This document shows, piece by piece, positions 1 through 8,367 of a stretch of 64,000 nt of DNA. The DNA is from Bacteroidales bacterium (GTDB taxonomy: Bacteria; Bacteroidota; Bacteroidia; Bacteroidales; F082). The stretch covers positions 1-64,000 of the forward strand of contig JAFXMK010000023.1 in NCBI GenBank assembly GCA_017530365.1. Direction: 5' to 3'. The number at the start of each line of letters is the position of its first letter. Within the stretch, counting starts at the first letter, position 1. A program made the translations under genes and the position numbers. A model generated the notes under the pieces. The model searched no databases. It had not been told where the DNA came from and saw only the letters and a program-made list of their open reading frames with translations.

Positions 1-108
1 CCCGACAAGATTAGCATTCCGAGGTTGGAGGAAAAAGCAGTAAAAGTGATAGCTCACCACAAACAATGGGACGCAAAGTTTGTAGGGTTGTCGCTTAATG
101 ACATGTAA
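1..108 (+). CDS. C-terminal end of an unidentified protein (truncated by window edge)
   Basis: An open frame runs from base 1 to a TAA at 106-108 and gives 35 hydrophilic residues ending HKQWDAKFVGLSLNDM. It ends 16 bases before the Wzt-like gene and is on the same strand, so it is probably the preceding cistron of the polysaccharide operon. The tail is not membrane-like, so it does not look like the end of a Wzm permease, although a cytoplasmic permease tail cannot be excluded. No family can be named from this fragment. Confidence 0.55.
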   Translation, partial: PDKISIPRLEEKAVKVIAHHKQWDAKFVGLSLNDM

Positions 109-124
109 CTAACAGTGATTAATT

Positions 125-1411
125 ATGTCAACAGCAATAGAGTTTAACAATATCAGTAAGCAGTACCGCTTGGGTTTGGTTTCGACCAAGACCTTGAGCC
201 ACGACTTGAACCGTTGGTGGCAGACGGCGGTGTTGCACAAGGAAGACCCTTATTTGAAGATCGGCTCGGTGAACGACCGTTCCGCTGCCGCCGACAGCGA
301 ATATGTCTGGGCCTTGAAGGACATCAACTTCAAGGTGGAGCAGGGAGATGTAGTCGGCATCATTGGCAAGAACGGCGCTGGAAAGAGTACTTTGCTGAAA
401 CTGCTTTCGAGGGTTACCGGACCTACTACGGGAACTATTAAAGCTCGTGGTAGGATTGGGTCATTGTTGGAGGTGGGGACGGGATTTCATGGAGAGATGA
501 CGGGTCGCGAGAATATTTTTATGAATGGAGCCATCCTTGGCATGACAAAACAGGAAATCGAAAAGAAAATAGATGAGATAGTAGCTTTTTCTGGATGTGA
601 GCGTTATATTGACACTCCGGTAAAGCGTTACAGTTCTGGTATGACGGTGCGCTTGGGATTTGCTGTGGCGGCACATCTAGATCCTGAGATTTTGGTGGTA
701 GATGAGGTGCTTGCTGTGGGTGATGCTGATTTTCAAAAGAAGGCCATTGGAAAGATGCAGGATGTGAGTAAAACCGAAGGAAGAACAGTGCTATTTGTAA
801 GTCACAATATGACCAGTATCAAGGCTCTTTGTAAGCGAGGAATTATTTTGAAAAACGGCATGCTGGTGGATGATGGTGACGTTGACTCGGTAGTAACCCA
901 TTATCTTCGAGGAGATAGCAGTATGGAAAACTACAAATGTTGGGAATATCCCGAGATTAAAAACAACGATTTTGAGTTGTTTGAGATTGGCATTCGTAGG
1001 AAAGGCAGTGGGTTTGGTGATGTCATGCGAATGGATCAAGAGTTGGAATTGGTTATTCGTTATAGATTGACTCGTGCTATAGATAAGTTTTGGATTACTA
1101 TGCACATGAAAAACGAGCAAGGCAATAAACTTTTTTCGTTTAGTGGTGGAGGGCGTTGTTACGACAAGCATCATGAAGCAGGCGAGTATTTACAAACTTG
1201 TGTTATTCCAGCTAATTTTTTTAATTGGGGAAATTTTGCCATTGATTTCATGGCCTTCGAGCAAACTAATACGATCAATTGTCTGGCCGATGAATCAGAC
1301 ATCATCTCGTTTGTCATAAGTAATCGTCAAGTAGCACTTGGTGGCTATATGGGTAAAGAACCTGGTGATGTTACGCCAAGGTTTGACTTTGTTGAGGAAA
1401 AATTGAAATGA
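125..1411 (+). CDS. Wzt-like ATP-binding subunit of a polysaccharide ABC exporter
   Basis: This 428-residue protein has an N-terminal ABC ATPase domain and a long C-terminal extension, the layout of Wzt/TagH proteins that power export of lipid-linked O-antigen or capsule chains across the inner membrane. Walker A is GKNGAGKST at about 81-89, the signature is RYSSGM, and Walker B is followed by DEVLAVGD. Residues after about 255 are not ATPase and match in position the Wzt C-terminal carbohydrate-binding domain that recognises the finished chain terminus. The permease partner is not in the window and is expected just upstream. The stop overlaps the next start (ATGA). The first ~300 bases are more GC-rich than the rest of the gene. 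Assignment to the family is secure; the transported glycan is inferred from the locus. Confidence 0.9.
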   Translation: MSTAIEFNNISKQYRLGLVSTKTLSHDLNRWWQTAVLHKEDPYLKIGSVNDRSAAADSEYVWALKDINFKVEQGDVVGIIGKNGAGKSTLLKLLSRVTGPTTGTIKARGRIGSLLEVGTGFHGEMTGRENIFMNGAILGMTKQEIEKKIDEIVAFSGCERYIDTPVKRYSSGMTVRLGFAVAAHLDPEILVVDEVLAVGDADFQKKAIGKMQDVSKTEGRTVLFVSHNMTSIKALCKRGIILKNGMLVDDGDVDSVVTHYLRGDSSMENYKCWEYPEIKNNDFELFEIGIRRKGSGFGDVMRMDQELELVIRYRLTRAIDKFWITMHMKNEQGNKLFSFSGGGRCYDKHHEAGEYLQTCVIPANFFNWGNFAIDFMAFEQTNTINCLADESDIISFVISNRQVALGGYMGKEPGDVTPRFDFVEEKLK

Positions 1412-2520
1412 GTAAAACAGAGGCCATTACTGTCACTTCTCCCTTGCTTCCTGATCTTGACGAATTCAATGATTTGTTGAAAAAGATCTGGGATAGCAAA
1501 TGGGTTACAAATAATGGTAGTTTTCATAAGCAACTGGAACAGAAACTATGTGAGTATTTGAAAGTGCCTTTCATTAGCCTTTTCACTAATGGAACATTAC
1601 CGTTGCTTACAGCGTTGCAAGCATTACGTATTACCGGTGAAGTCATTACTACCCCGTATAGTTTTGTTGCAACTACCCATAGTATTTGGTGGAACGGTTG
1701 CAAGCCCGTATTTGTGGACATTGAGGAATCCACCTGTGGCATTAATCCAGATAAAATTGAAGCTGCGATCACTCCGCATACTACGGCTATCATGCCAGTT
1801 CATTGCTATGGTAAGCCTTGTGATATGGAACGCATACAGGCTATCGCTGACAAGTATAATTTGAAAGTTATTTATGATGCAGCTCATGCTTTTGGTGTTG
1901 AGGTGGATGGTAAATCGGTGCTGAATCATGGTGATATGGCCACGCTGAGTTTCCATGCTACTAAAGTGTATAACACGCTTGAGGGTGGTGCTTTGGTGGT
2001 GCATGATGCCGAGACCAAGAAACGGATTGATTACTTGAAGAATTTTGGCTTTGCTGGGGAGACAGAAGTGGTTGGTCCAGGCATCAACAGCAAGATGGAT
2101 GAGGTTCGTGCCGCATACGGGCTATTGAATCTTAAACATGTAGATGAGGCCATAAAGAAACGCCATCAGGTTGCTATACGTTATCGTGAAGCTTTACGAG
2201 ATGTAAAGGGTGTTCGTTTCTTTGACGATATGCCTGGAGTTAAACACAACTACAGCTATTTTCCCATTTTTGTCAATGCTGATGAATATGGTTTGTCGCG
2301 TGACGATTTGTATTTCAAGCTGAAGGAACAAGATATTTTGGGCAGGAGATACTTCTATCCGCTTATTAGTACTTTCAGCCCGTACAAAGGTTTTCCCTCT
2401 TCAGCTGCTGAAAACTTGCCAGTGGCAACACGTATTGCCAATGAGGTGATATGTTTGCCGATGCATCATGGATTGAGTGAGGAAGATCTGTCTAGAATAC
2501 TTGATTTAATTGTGAGATGA
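1408..2520 (+). CDS. DegT/DnrJ/EryC1/StrS-family PLP aminotransferase
   Basis: A 370-residue sugar-aminotransferase-type protein. The PLP lysine is visible as K186 in SFHATKVYNTLEGG, and the cofactor-binding DAAHAFG motif starts at D157. The family transfers an amino group from glutamate to a keto-sugar (usually nucleotide-linked) to make amino sugars for surface glycans. Length is typical. It begins inside the wzt stop (ATGA overlap) and itself overlaps the next ATP-grasp gene by ATGA, so the three are translationally coupled. No dehydratase that would make its keto-sugar is present in the window, so the substrate must come from elsewhere or is not a classic 4-keto sugar. Confidence 0.88.
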   Translation: MSKTEAITVTSPLLPDLDEFNDLLKKIWDSKWVTNNGSFHKQLEQKLCEYLKVPFISLFTNGTLPLLTALQALRITGEVITTPYSFVATTHSIWWNGCKPVFVDIEESTCGINPDKIEAAITPHTTAIMPVHCYGKPCDMERIQAIADKYNLKVIYDAAHAFGVEVDGKSVLNHGDMATLSFHATKVYNTLEGGALVVHDAETKKRIDYLKNFGFAGETEVVGPGINSKMDEVRAAYGLLNLKHVDEAIKKRHQVAIRYREALRDVKGVRFFDDMPGVKHNYSYFPIFVNADEYGLSRDDLYFKLKEQDILGRRYFYPLISTFSPYKGFPSSAAENLPVATRIANEVICLPMHHGLSEEDLSRILDLIVR

Positions 2521-3722
2521 TGCAAAAGAGGCTCATGTTGTTGGGTGGTATTCGTTACCTATTGCCAGTCATCAAGGCGGCGCATGAGCAGGGGTATTAT
2601 GTAATAACTGCGGATTATCTGCCTGATAACATTGCTCATAAATATAGTGATGAATATGTCAATGTGAGCATTATCGACAAGGAAGCCGTGCTAAAAGTGG
2701 CACAGAAGAAGCAAATTGACGGCATCATGTCTTTTGGCGTGGACCCTGGGGTGGTAAGTGCTTCTTATGTTCAAGAAAAGTTGGGATTACCGTCATTTGG
2801 GCCTTACGAATCGGTTTGCATTCTTCAAAATAAGGATCTTTTTCGAGCGTTTCTGAAAGAGCATGGTTTCAATGTTCCAAAGGCAAAAGATTATGCAAGT
2901 CTTAAGGAAACCATGGCGGATAGGGATTCGTTTGATTATCCAGTAATAGTGAAGCCTACAGATTCTGCCGGGTCTAAAGGTGTTTCTCGTGTGGATAAGC
3001 CTGAACAACTGGAAGCCGCAGTGTCGTGTGCTTTTAACAAATCACTTTCTGGTCATATCATCATTGAGGATTTCATCGAGAAACAGGGTTGTTCGTCTGA
3101 TACTGACAGTTTCTCTGTGGATGGAAAGCTGAAATTTGTGAGTTTCAATGCGCAATATTTTGATGTAAATGCGGCTAATCCCTACGCGCCTGCGGCCTAT
3201 GCATGGCCTTCGACATTCACAATGGAGCAAGAGGAGTATTTGACTTCGGAAATACAACGTCTCATCACTTTGCTTGGGATGAAAACGAGTATCTATAATA
3301 TAGAGACGCGAATTGGAGTCAATGGTAAGCCGTACATTATGGAGTTTACACCTCGTGGAGGAGGTAACCGGCTTTGCGAAATGTTGCACTATGCCACCGG
3401 TGTTGATCTGATAACGGCCATGACCCGGTATATCGTTGGTGATTCTGTGCCTGAAGTTGAGCAAAAATATTATGATGGTCATTGGGCTGAGGTAATCCTC
3501 CATGCTGATAGGGAAGGTGCTTTTGATCATCTCGAAATATCTAAGGATTTGCTTGCAACAGTGGTCGAAGAGGATCTTTGGATTAAAAAAGGAGATTGTG
3601 TGAATTGTTTCGAAGGAGCCAATGACGCCATTGGTACATTAGTGCTTCGGTTTGTAACGGCGAAGGAAATGATCAAAGCCATAGAAGGCGTTTCTTCTTG
3701 GTTACATGTGGTTGTGAAATAG
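2517..3722 (+). CDS. ATP-grasp family ligase (first of a tandem pair)
   Basis: A 401-residue protein with the ATP-grasp fold: an N-terminal Rossmann-like part, an ATP-binding lobe around YPVIVKPTDSAGSKGVSRV, and a metal-binding segment EFTPRGGGN. ATP-grasp enzymes activate a carboxylate as acyl-phosphate and join it to an amine or other nucleophile. In glycan loci such enzymes are candidates for attaching amino acids or similar acids to sugars; this use here is inference. It lies between an aminotransferase (ATGA overlap) and a second ATP-grasp gene (1-base gap). The two are only distantly alike. A second in-frame ATG immediately follows the first; either could be used. Confidence 0.82.
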   Translation: MMQKRLMLLGGIRYLLPVIKAAHEQGYYVITADYLPDNIAHKYSDEYVNVSIIDKEAVLKVAQKKQIDGIMSFGVDPGVVSASYVQEKLGLPSFGPYESVCILQNKDLFRAFLKEHGFNVPKAKDYASLKETMADRDSFDYPVIVKPTDSAGSKGVSRVDKPEQLEAAVSCAFNKSLSGHIIIEDFIEKQGCSSDTDSFSVDGKLKFVSFNAQYFDVNAANPYAPAAYAWPSTFTMEQEEYLTSEIQRLITLLGMKTSIYNIETRIGVNGKPYIMEFTPRGGGNRLCEMLHYATGVDLITAMTRYIVGDSVPEVEQKYYDGHWAEVILHADREGAFDHLEISKDLLATVVEEDLWIKKGDCVNCFEGANDAIGTLVLRFVTAKEMIKAIEGVSSWLHVVVK

Positions 3723-3723
3723 G

Positions 3724-5016
3724 ATGAAGCGGTTTGAAGGCAAAAAACTATTAATACTTGGAACCAATGTGGGGACATTGGACATAATACGTTACGCAAG
3801 AGCAAACGGGGCATTCACGATAGTTGCTGATAATTTGCCAGTTGAAAGATCTTTTGGCAAGCAGTGTTCAGATAATCATGTATTGATCAGTACTGCTGAA
3901 GTTGAAAGCTTGAAGAACTATATACGTGATAATAAGATTGATGGAGTGTTTGCTGGTATTAGTGAGTTTAATCTGTTAAAAGCAATGGAATTGTGCCATT
4001 ATTTTGGCTTCCCTTTCTATTGTACTCGCGAACAATGGGATTTGATAGAGAACAAAGATAGTTTTAGGAATTTATGTTTAAGATTTGATGTCCCTTGCCC
4101 TAGAACGTATTTCACGGGGGGGACAGTTCCGAAAGAAATCTTAAACTCAATCCAGTATCCAGTAATTGTTAAACCTGTCGATTCAAGTGCATCTGTAGGT
4201 GTTTCGATTTGTAGGGATTATCAGAGTTTGTGTGAGGCTGTTCCTGAAGCGATTAAGAATTCGGAAAAAGGAAGAATTATTATTGAGGAGTTCTTTGAAG
4301 GTGAGGAATTTACAGCTCATTATACTATCATAAACGGCAAAATTTTGTTGTCAAGTGTAGACAATCGTATCCCCGTTGCAGTGCATTCGGGAGATGTAAC
4401 CACTGTTCCTATAGCTCGTGTTTATCCCTCAACGTTTATCGGAGAATATATGAATCAGGTTAATGATAAAATGATAGAATTGTGTAAATCATTGTCATTG
4501 AGTGCGGGAGTGTTATTTTTTCAGGGTTTATATGATCGGCAAAGAAACGAGTTCGCAATTTTTGAGGCTGGTATGCGTTGCGCAGGTGAGGCTCCGTATC
4601 GCATCATCGAAAAAGTTAATGGGGTTAGCTTTATGAATCTTTTTGTTGACTACGCTTTACTCGGTAAAGTTGAAAACTACGACTTTGCGAAGGAGGATCC
4701 TTTCATGAAAGGAAAATCGTGTTGTGTGACCTCGTTTGTCTCAAAAGGAGGAACCATTGGGCGGATTTGCGGCTATGAGGATGTTGAAAAATTAGTTCCT
4801 TCTATTGTAGATAAAGAATGCAGGTATCACGAAGGAGATGTCACTCCAGATGGAGATACTTTGCGGCAGATTGTGTTGAGATTCGTGCTGGTATGTGATT
4901 CGGATGAGCAGTTGATCCAGGATATAGAAACAATCAATAATTGTATTCAAGTGTTGGATAAAAAGGGAGAGGATATGTGTTATCGATTTGATGCCCGAGA
5001 GTATTTCAAAAATTAA
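3724..5016 (+). CDS. ATP-grasp family ligase (second of a tandem pair)
   Basis: A 430-residue protein with the same domain order as its upstream neighbour: N-terminal dinucleotide-like region (LLILGTNVGTLDIIRYAR), ATP-grasp lobe (YPVIVKPVDSSASVGVS), acidic metal-site region (FEAGMRCAGEAPYR), and a C-terminal domain typical of the carbamoyl-phosphate-synthetase/biotin-carboxylase-like group. It would form an acyl-phosphate from ATP and a carboxylate and transfer it to a nucleophile. It starts one base after the preceding stop and ends 9 bases before the SDR gene. The consecutive pair suggests two successive condensations, or a heteromeric enzyme; the sequence cannot decide. Confidence 0.8.
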   Translation: MKRFEGKKLLILGTNVGTLDIIRYARANGAFTIVADNLPVERSFGKQCSDNHVLISTAEVESLKNYIRDNKIDGVFAGISEFNLLKAMELCHYFGFPFYCTREQWDLIENKDSFRNLCLRFDVPCPRTYFTGGTVPKEILNSIQYPVIVKPVDSSASVGVSICRDYQSLCEAVPEAIKNSEKGRIIIEEFFEGEEFTAHYTIINGKILLSSVDNRIPVAVHSGDVTTVPIARVYPSTFIGEYMNQVNDKMIELCKSLSLSAGVLFFQGLYDRQRNEFAIFEAGMRCAGEAPYRIIEKVNGVSFMNLFVDYALLGKVENYDFAKEDPFMKGKSCCVTSFVSKGGTIGRICGYEDVEKLVPSIVDKECRYHEGDVTPDGDTLRQIVLRFVLVCDSDEQLIQDIETINNCIQVLDKKGEDMCYRFDAREYFKN

Positions 5017-5025
5017 TAATCAATC

Positions 5026-5898
5026 ATGAGAACTGTATTGGTTACAGGAGCTACTGGTTTTTTAGGACAGTCTGTGGTTTGCGAATTGCTCAAAAATGAA
5101 GGGTTTAATGTCATAGCCATCGGTGGCCGTCCGGAAGACAAAGTGAATCCATTACCTGAGCATTCTAGATTGAAGTTTTTTCATCTTGATAAATTATTCA
5201 CAGAGCCTTTTGATGATGTTGAAACTGTTATTAATTGTGCTTTTGCTCGCAGTAATGATGCGGCTTTGTTAGCGCAGGCGTTTGATTTTACCGAAAAACT
5301 GATTAAAAGATTAGAGGCGTTAAAGGTGAAATCGTTAATAAACATGTCTACACAGGGTGTTTATAAACGGTTGCCTGTTGGAGAATTGTCAGCCGAGGAT
5401 TCACCCATTGAACCTGTGGATTTGTATAGCATGGCAAAGTATGCGTCAGAGAAGTTGTTTGCCGTATCAGCCATACCACATGTTACCAATGTTCGTCTGG
5501 CTAGTTTGATGATGCCACAGCGTTTTTTATATTTCTTTGTCCAAAAGGCTTTGAAAAAAGAGCCGTTAATAGTCACAGCTCCTAATCAATATGCAGCCTT
5601 GTTGGACGTGACCGATGCCGCATCGGGCTTGGCCGCACTTGCATTGATGAATTCCGAAGAGCGAGCTGACATATACAATCTAGGAATAGGAACTCAATAC
5701 TCACTTTTGGAATATGCGGAAAGTGTCCAGAGAATAGGTCATAAGCTTGGGTACAAGGTGACTATTGATGTTGCCGACAATGGCTTTATGGTTTGTGCTG
5801 GAATGGATTGCTCTTGTATTATGAAAGATACTGGCTGGAAGCCCCTCATTTTGAAAGATGAAATGGTAACCAAGTCATTCAAAGAAATACAAATATGA
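5026..5898 (+). CDS. NAD(P)-dependent epimerase/dehydratase (extended SDR-like)
   Basis: A 290-residue SDR. The N-terminal nucleotide-binding motif is GATGFLG at 8-14 and the catalytic pair is Y134 and K138 in YSMAK. The family oxidises, reduces, epimerises or dehydrates nucleotide sugars. It is the only clear SDR of the glycan block, so it is a candidate to supply the keto intermediate for one of the two aminotransferases. The start ATG follows a short AT-rich gap; the stop overlaps licD-like by ATGA. Confidence 0.85.
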   Translation: MRTVLVTGATGFLGQSVVCELLKNEGFNVIAIGGRPEDKVNPLPEHSRLKFFHLDKLFTEPFDDVETVINCAFARSNDAALLAQAFDFTEKLIKRLEALKVKSLINMSTQGVYKRLPVGELSAEDSPIEPVDLYSMAKYASEKLFAVSAIPHVTNVRLASLMMPQRFLYFFVQKALKKEPLIVTAPNQYAALLDVTDAASGLAALALMNSEERADIYNLGIGTQYSLLEYAESVQRIGHKLGYKVTIDVADNGFMVCAGMDCSCIMKDTGWKPLILKDEMVTKSFKEIQI

Positions 5899-6803
5899 CA
5901 GAAATTGAAAGAATCATAAAAAAAGGAATTATTACAGAAGACTTCCTTAGAGAGGAAGTGAGAAATGGTTTTCTGGTTACTGTGGATAGAAAAAAAGTGT
6001 GGGCTGTTGTGTTGGATTTATTAATAGAATTTGATGCAGTTTGCAAGAAACACAACATTAAATATTTCCTTGACGGAGGGTCTTTGCTTGGCGCGATAAG
6101 GCATAATGGTTTTATTCCTTGGGATGATGATATTGATGTAACGATGCCTCGTGAAGATTATGATAGGTTTTTACAATTAGGCAATGAGTTCAAGTATCCA
6201 TATTTTTTCCAAACTCCTTACACGGATTCCGGTTGCTTCTATACTTATGCAAAGATTAGAAATAGTAATACAACTGCTTTGAATCAGTTGTTTAAATATC
6301 AGGGATTTAATCAAGGTATTTGGATCACTGTTTTTCCTTTGGATAAGTTTTTTCTTGATAAAACGTGTGAAGACATTTATTCAAGAATCTGCCAACTAAC
6401 ATATGATATTTCAACTTATATGAGAATGAAAAATCCATATCTGAATGAAAAAGATGTGGCTCGGGTAAGCAATTATTCCGGTAGTGATCCTTTTAAAACT
6501 TATGAAGAGATACAAAAACTGGCATCACAGTTTAATAAGTCAGAGTCGGATTATTGGGGAACACTAGTTCTTACTATAAGAGAATTCAAAAGAAAAGCTC
6601 TTCCAATTAAGTCCTATGCAAAAGAATGTTATCACAAATTCGAATGCCTGGAATTGCCAATACCCAATGACCATCATAGTGTTCTTACCTTAGAGTACGG
6701 AGATTATATGACCCTACCTCCAATGGAAGAAAGAGGCGGGCATGATTCGACTTTGTTTGATCCCGACAAACCATATAAGGAGTATTTAGAAGGTATTCTT
6801 TGA
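5895..6803 (+). CDS. LicD-family phosphotransferase
   Basis: A 302-residue LicD-type protein. The hallmark nucleotidyltransferase-fold motif is present: DGGSLLGAIRHNGFIPWDDD at residues 60-79, with the acidic metal-binding cluster DDDID at 77-81. Characterised members transfer phosphocholine (from CDP-choline) or another phospho-alditol from a CDP donor onto cell-surface glycans in the cytoplasm. No choline uptake or choline kinase gene accompanies it. A CTP-transferase-like gene lies 1.5 kb downstream, so a CDP-linked donor other than choline is plausible (inference). ATGA overlap with the SDR upstream. Confidence 0.88.
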   Translation: MTEIERIIKKGIITEDFLREEVRNGFLVTVDRKKVWAVVLDLLIEFDAVCKKHNIKYFLDGGSLLGAIRHNGFIPWDDDIDVTMPREDYDRFLQLGNEFKYPYFFQTPYTDSGCFYTYAKIRNSNTTALNQLFKYQGFNQGIWITVFPLDKFFLDKTCEDIYSRICQLTYDISTYMRMKNPYLNEKDVARVSNYSGSDPFKTYEEIQKLASQFNKSESDYWGTLVLTIREFKRKALPIKSYAKECYHKFECLELPIPNDHHSVLTLEYGDYMTLPPMEERGGHDSTLFDPDKPYKEYLEGIL

Positions 6804-6808
6804 TCAAA

Positions 6809-7306
6809 ATGAAGCGCGCTTTTTTGATACAACTTTCGCCTGTTGATGGCGAGCCTTTTTATGCTATGTTGCAACATATCGGAATCGAAGAGAATGCTTT
6901 TACTAATCCGGTGTACGGGATGTCGTATGAAGAGTATCAAGAATGGTTAAAGCAGCAGGATGATTGGTCAAAGGGAGAGAATCTTCCTTTAGGATATGTG
7001 GGACAGACGGTTTTTTGGTTGATGGAAGAGGGGATGCCTATAGGTATTGGTAAAATTCGCCATTCACTAACGGAAAGTTCGAGAGCGTTTGGAGGAAATA
7101 TTGGCTATGCAATATCATCCGAATATAGAGGTCGCGGATATGGTAGTTTACTATTGAAAGAATTGTTGAAGAAAGCCGATGAAATGGGTCTTGATGAAAA
7201 GATTTTGACGGTAGAAAAATACAATTATGCCTCAAAAAAGGTAATTGAACACAATGGAGGCAGCTTGTTTGATGAGAATGAATTAAGATGGTATTTTAAG
7301 TTCTGA
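6809..7306 (+). CDS. GNAT-family N-acetyltransferase
   Basis: A GNAT-fold protein of about 165 residues. The acetyl-CoA pyrophosphate-binding loop is visible as SEYRGRGYGSLLLKELL, and the C-terminal part contains the usual SKKVIEHNGG helix-strand. I place the start at ATG 6809, five bases after the licD stop; a TTG at 6800 is the in-frame alternative and would overlap that stop. It probably acetylates an amine made by one of the flanking aminotransferases, but a general metabolite substrate cannot be excluded. Confidence 0.82.
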   Translation: MKRAFLIQLSPVDGEPFYAMLQHIGIEENAFTNPVYGMSYEEYQEWLKQQDDWSKGENLPLGYVGQTVFWLMEEGMPIGIGKIRHSLTESSRAFGGNIGYAISSEYRGRGYGSLLLKELLKKADEMGLDEKILTVEKYNYASKKVIEHNGGSLFDENELRWYFKF

Positions 7307-7308
7307 CA

Positions 7309-8367
7309 ATGACCTATTACGTTAACAATAGTATTCAAAATACGCCTAGAATATTTCCTAAGCAAGGGAGGGGAAGTTTTCATCGTTATGATGCCAATGA
7401 GAATCCCGAGGGATTGCCAAAGGAGTTTGTTGATTCCGTTTTGGAGGAATTGACACCTGAGTATCTGGCCATGTATCCGGAGCCAGAGCGGTTTATAGGA
7501 AAGTATGCCGATTATCTTGGTGTTGGGAAAGAAAATGTGTATTGTACCAATGGTTCTGACCATGGTATTCGTGTGCTTTTAGAGATTTTCGGAGAACCAT
7601 GCAAAGAAGTTGTCACCGTGTCCCCGACTTTCGAAATCTATTGGGTTTGCTGTAGCCTTCTTGGGTTAAAGCATAAACCTGTTCCATACAAAGCAGACTT
7701 TACTATTGATGTTAGTAGTATTCTTCATGCTATTACGACTGACACTCGTGTGGTGGTATTGCTTAATCCTAATAGCCCTATTGGGAATTTGTATACAGAT
7801 GAAGAAGTGCAAATGATTGTTGACAAAGCTAAACAATTAGGTGCGATTGTTATTTTGGATGAAGCATATCATTATTTCTATGACAAGACCTTCCTGCATT
7901 TTGCGATGGAGAATGATAACGTTGTACTATTAAGGACGTTTAGCAAATTAATGTCGATAGCTGGACTGCGTGTGGGAATGGTTGTTGGTCATAAGGATTT
8001 AATTCGCTGGATACGGAATTCTCGATTGGCATACGAAATGAATAGTGTGGGCCTGTTGTTTGCAGAAAGGATACTTGAACACCCTGACATGATAGAGAGC
8101 CTTATAGTACAAGAAAAAGAGGGGAAAGCCTATTTCGTTGGGGAATTGAGAAAAAACGACTACTGGTTCATGGATTGTCATGGAAATTATGTACTTGTTA
8201 AACCAAAGCATGATGCTCATGAGGTGGCTAGACGACTCGAAGCGGAGAAAAAAACATTGGTGCATCCTTATGGGAATGTGTTGATGAAAGATATGCTGAG
8301 GGTGACTGTTGGCTCTCGTCGTGCGATGGAATACTTTGTTAAGGTCTTTTTTGAGATAGATAACTAA
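7309..8367 (+). CDS. HisC/CobD-like fold-type I PLP aminotransferase
   Basis: A 352-residue class I/II aminotransferase closest in look to histidinol-phosphate aminotransferase and the related threonine-phosphate decarboxylase CobD. Visible landmarks are NPNSPIG near 153-159, the PLP-ring aspartate in ILDEAYHYF (D184), and K213 in RTFSKLMSIAGLRVG. There is no histidine operon nearby, so a dedicated role in the glycan locus is likely, acting on a small phosphorylated amino acid or amino alcohol (inference). It begins 2 bases after the GNAT stop, and its TAA overlaps the next ATG (TAATG), linking it to the cytidylyltransferase fusion. Confidence 0.82.
   Translation: MTYYVNNSIQNTPRIFPKQGRGSFHRYDANENPEGLPKEFVDSVLEELTPEYLAMYPEPERFIGKYADYLGVGKENVYCTNGSDHGIRVLLEIFGEPCKEVVTVSPTFEIYWVCCSLLGLKHKPVPYKADFTIDVSSILHAITTDTRVVVLLNPNSPIGNLYTDEEVQMIVDKAKQLGAIVILDEAYHYFYDKTFLHFAMENDNVVLLRTFSKLMSIAGLRVGMVVGHKDLIRWIRNSRLAYEMNSVGLLFAERILEHPDMIESLIVQEKEGKAYFVGELRKNDYWFMDCHGNYVLVKPKHDAHEVARRLEAEKKTLVHPYGNVLMKDMLRVTVGSRRAMEYFVKVFFEIDN

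Noticed and set aside
1-124. UpxY/UpxZ-type regulators expected at the head of Bacteroides capsule operons
   Set aside because: The start of the operon is outside the window, so neither presence nor absence can be stated.
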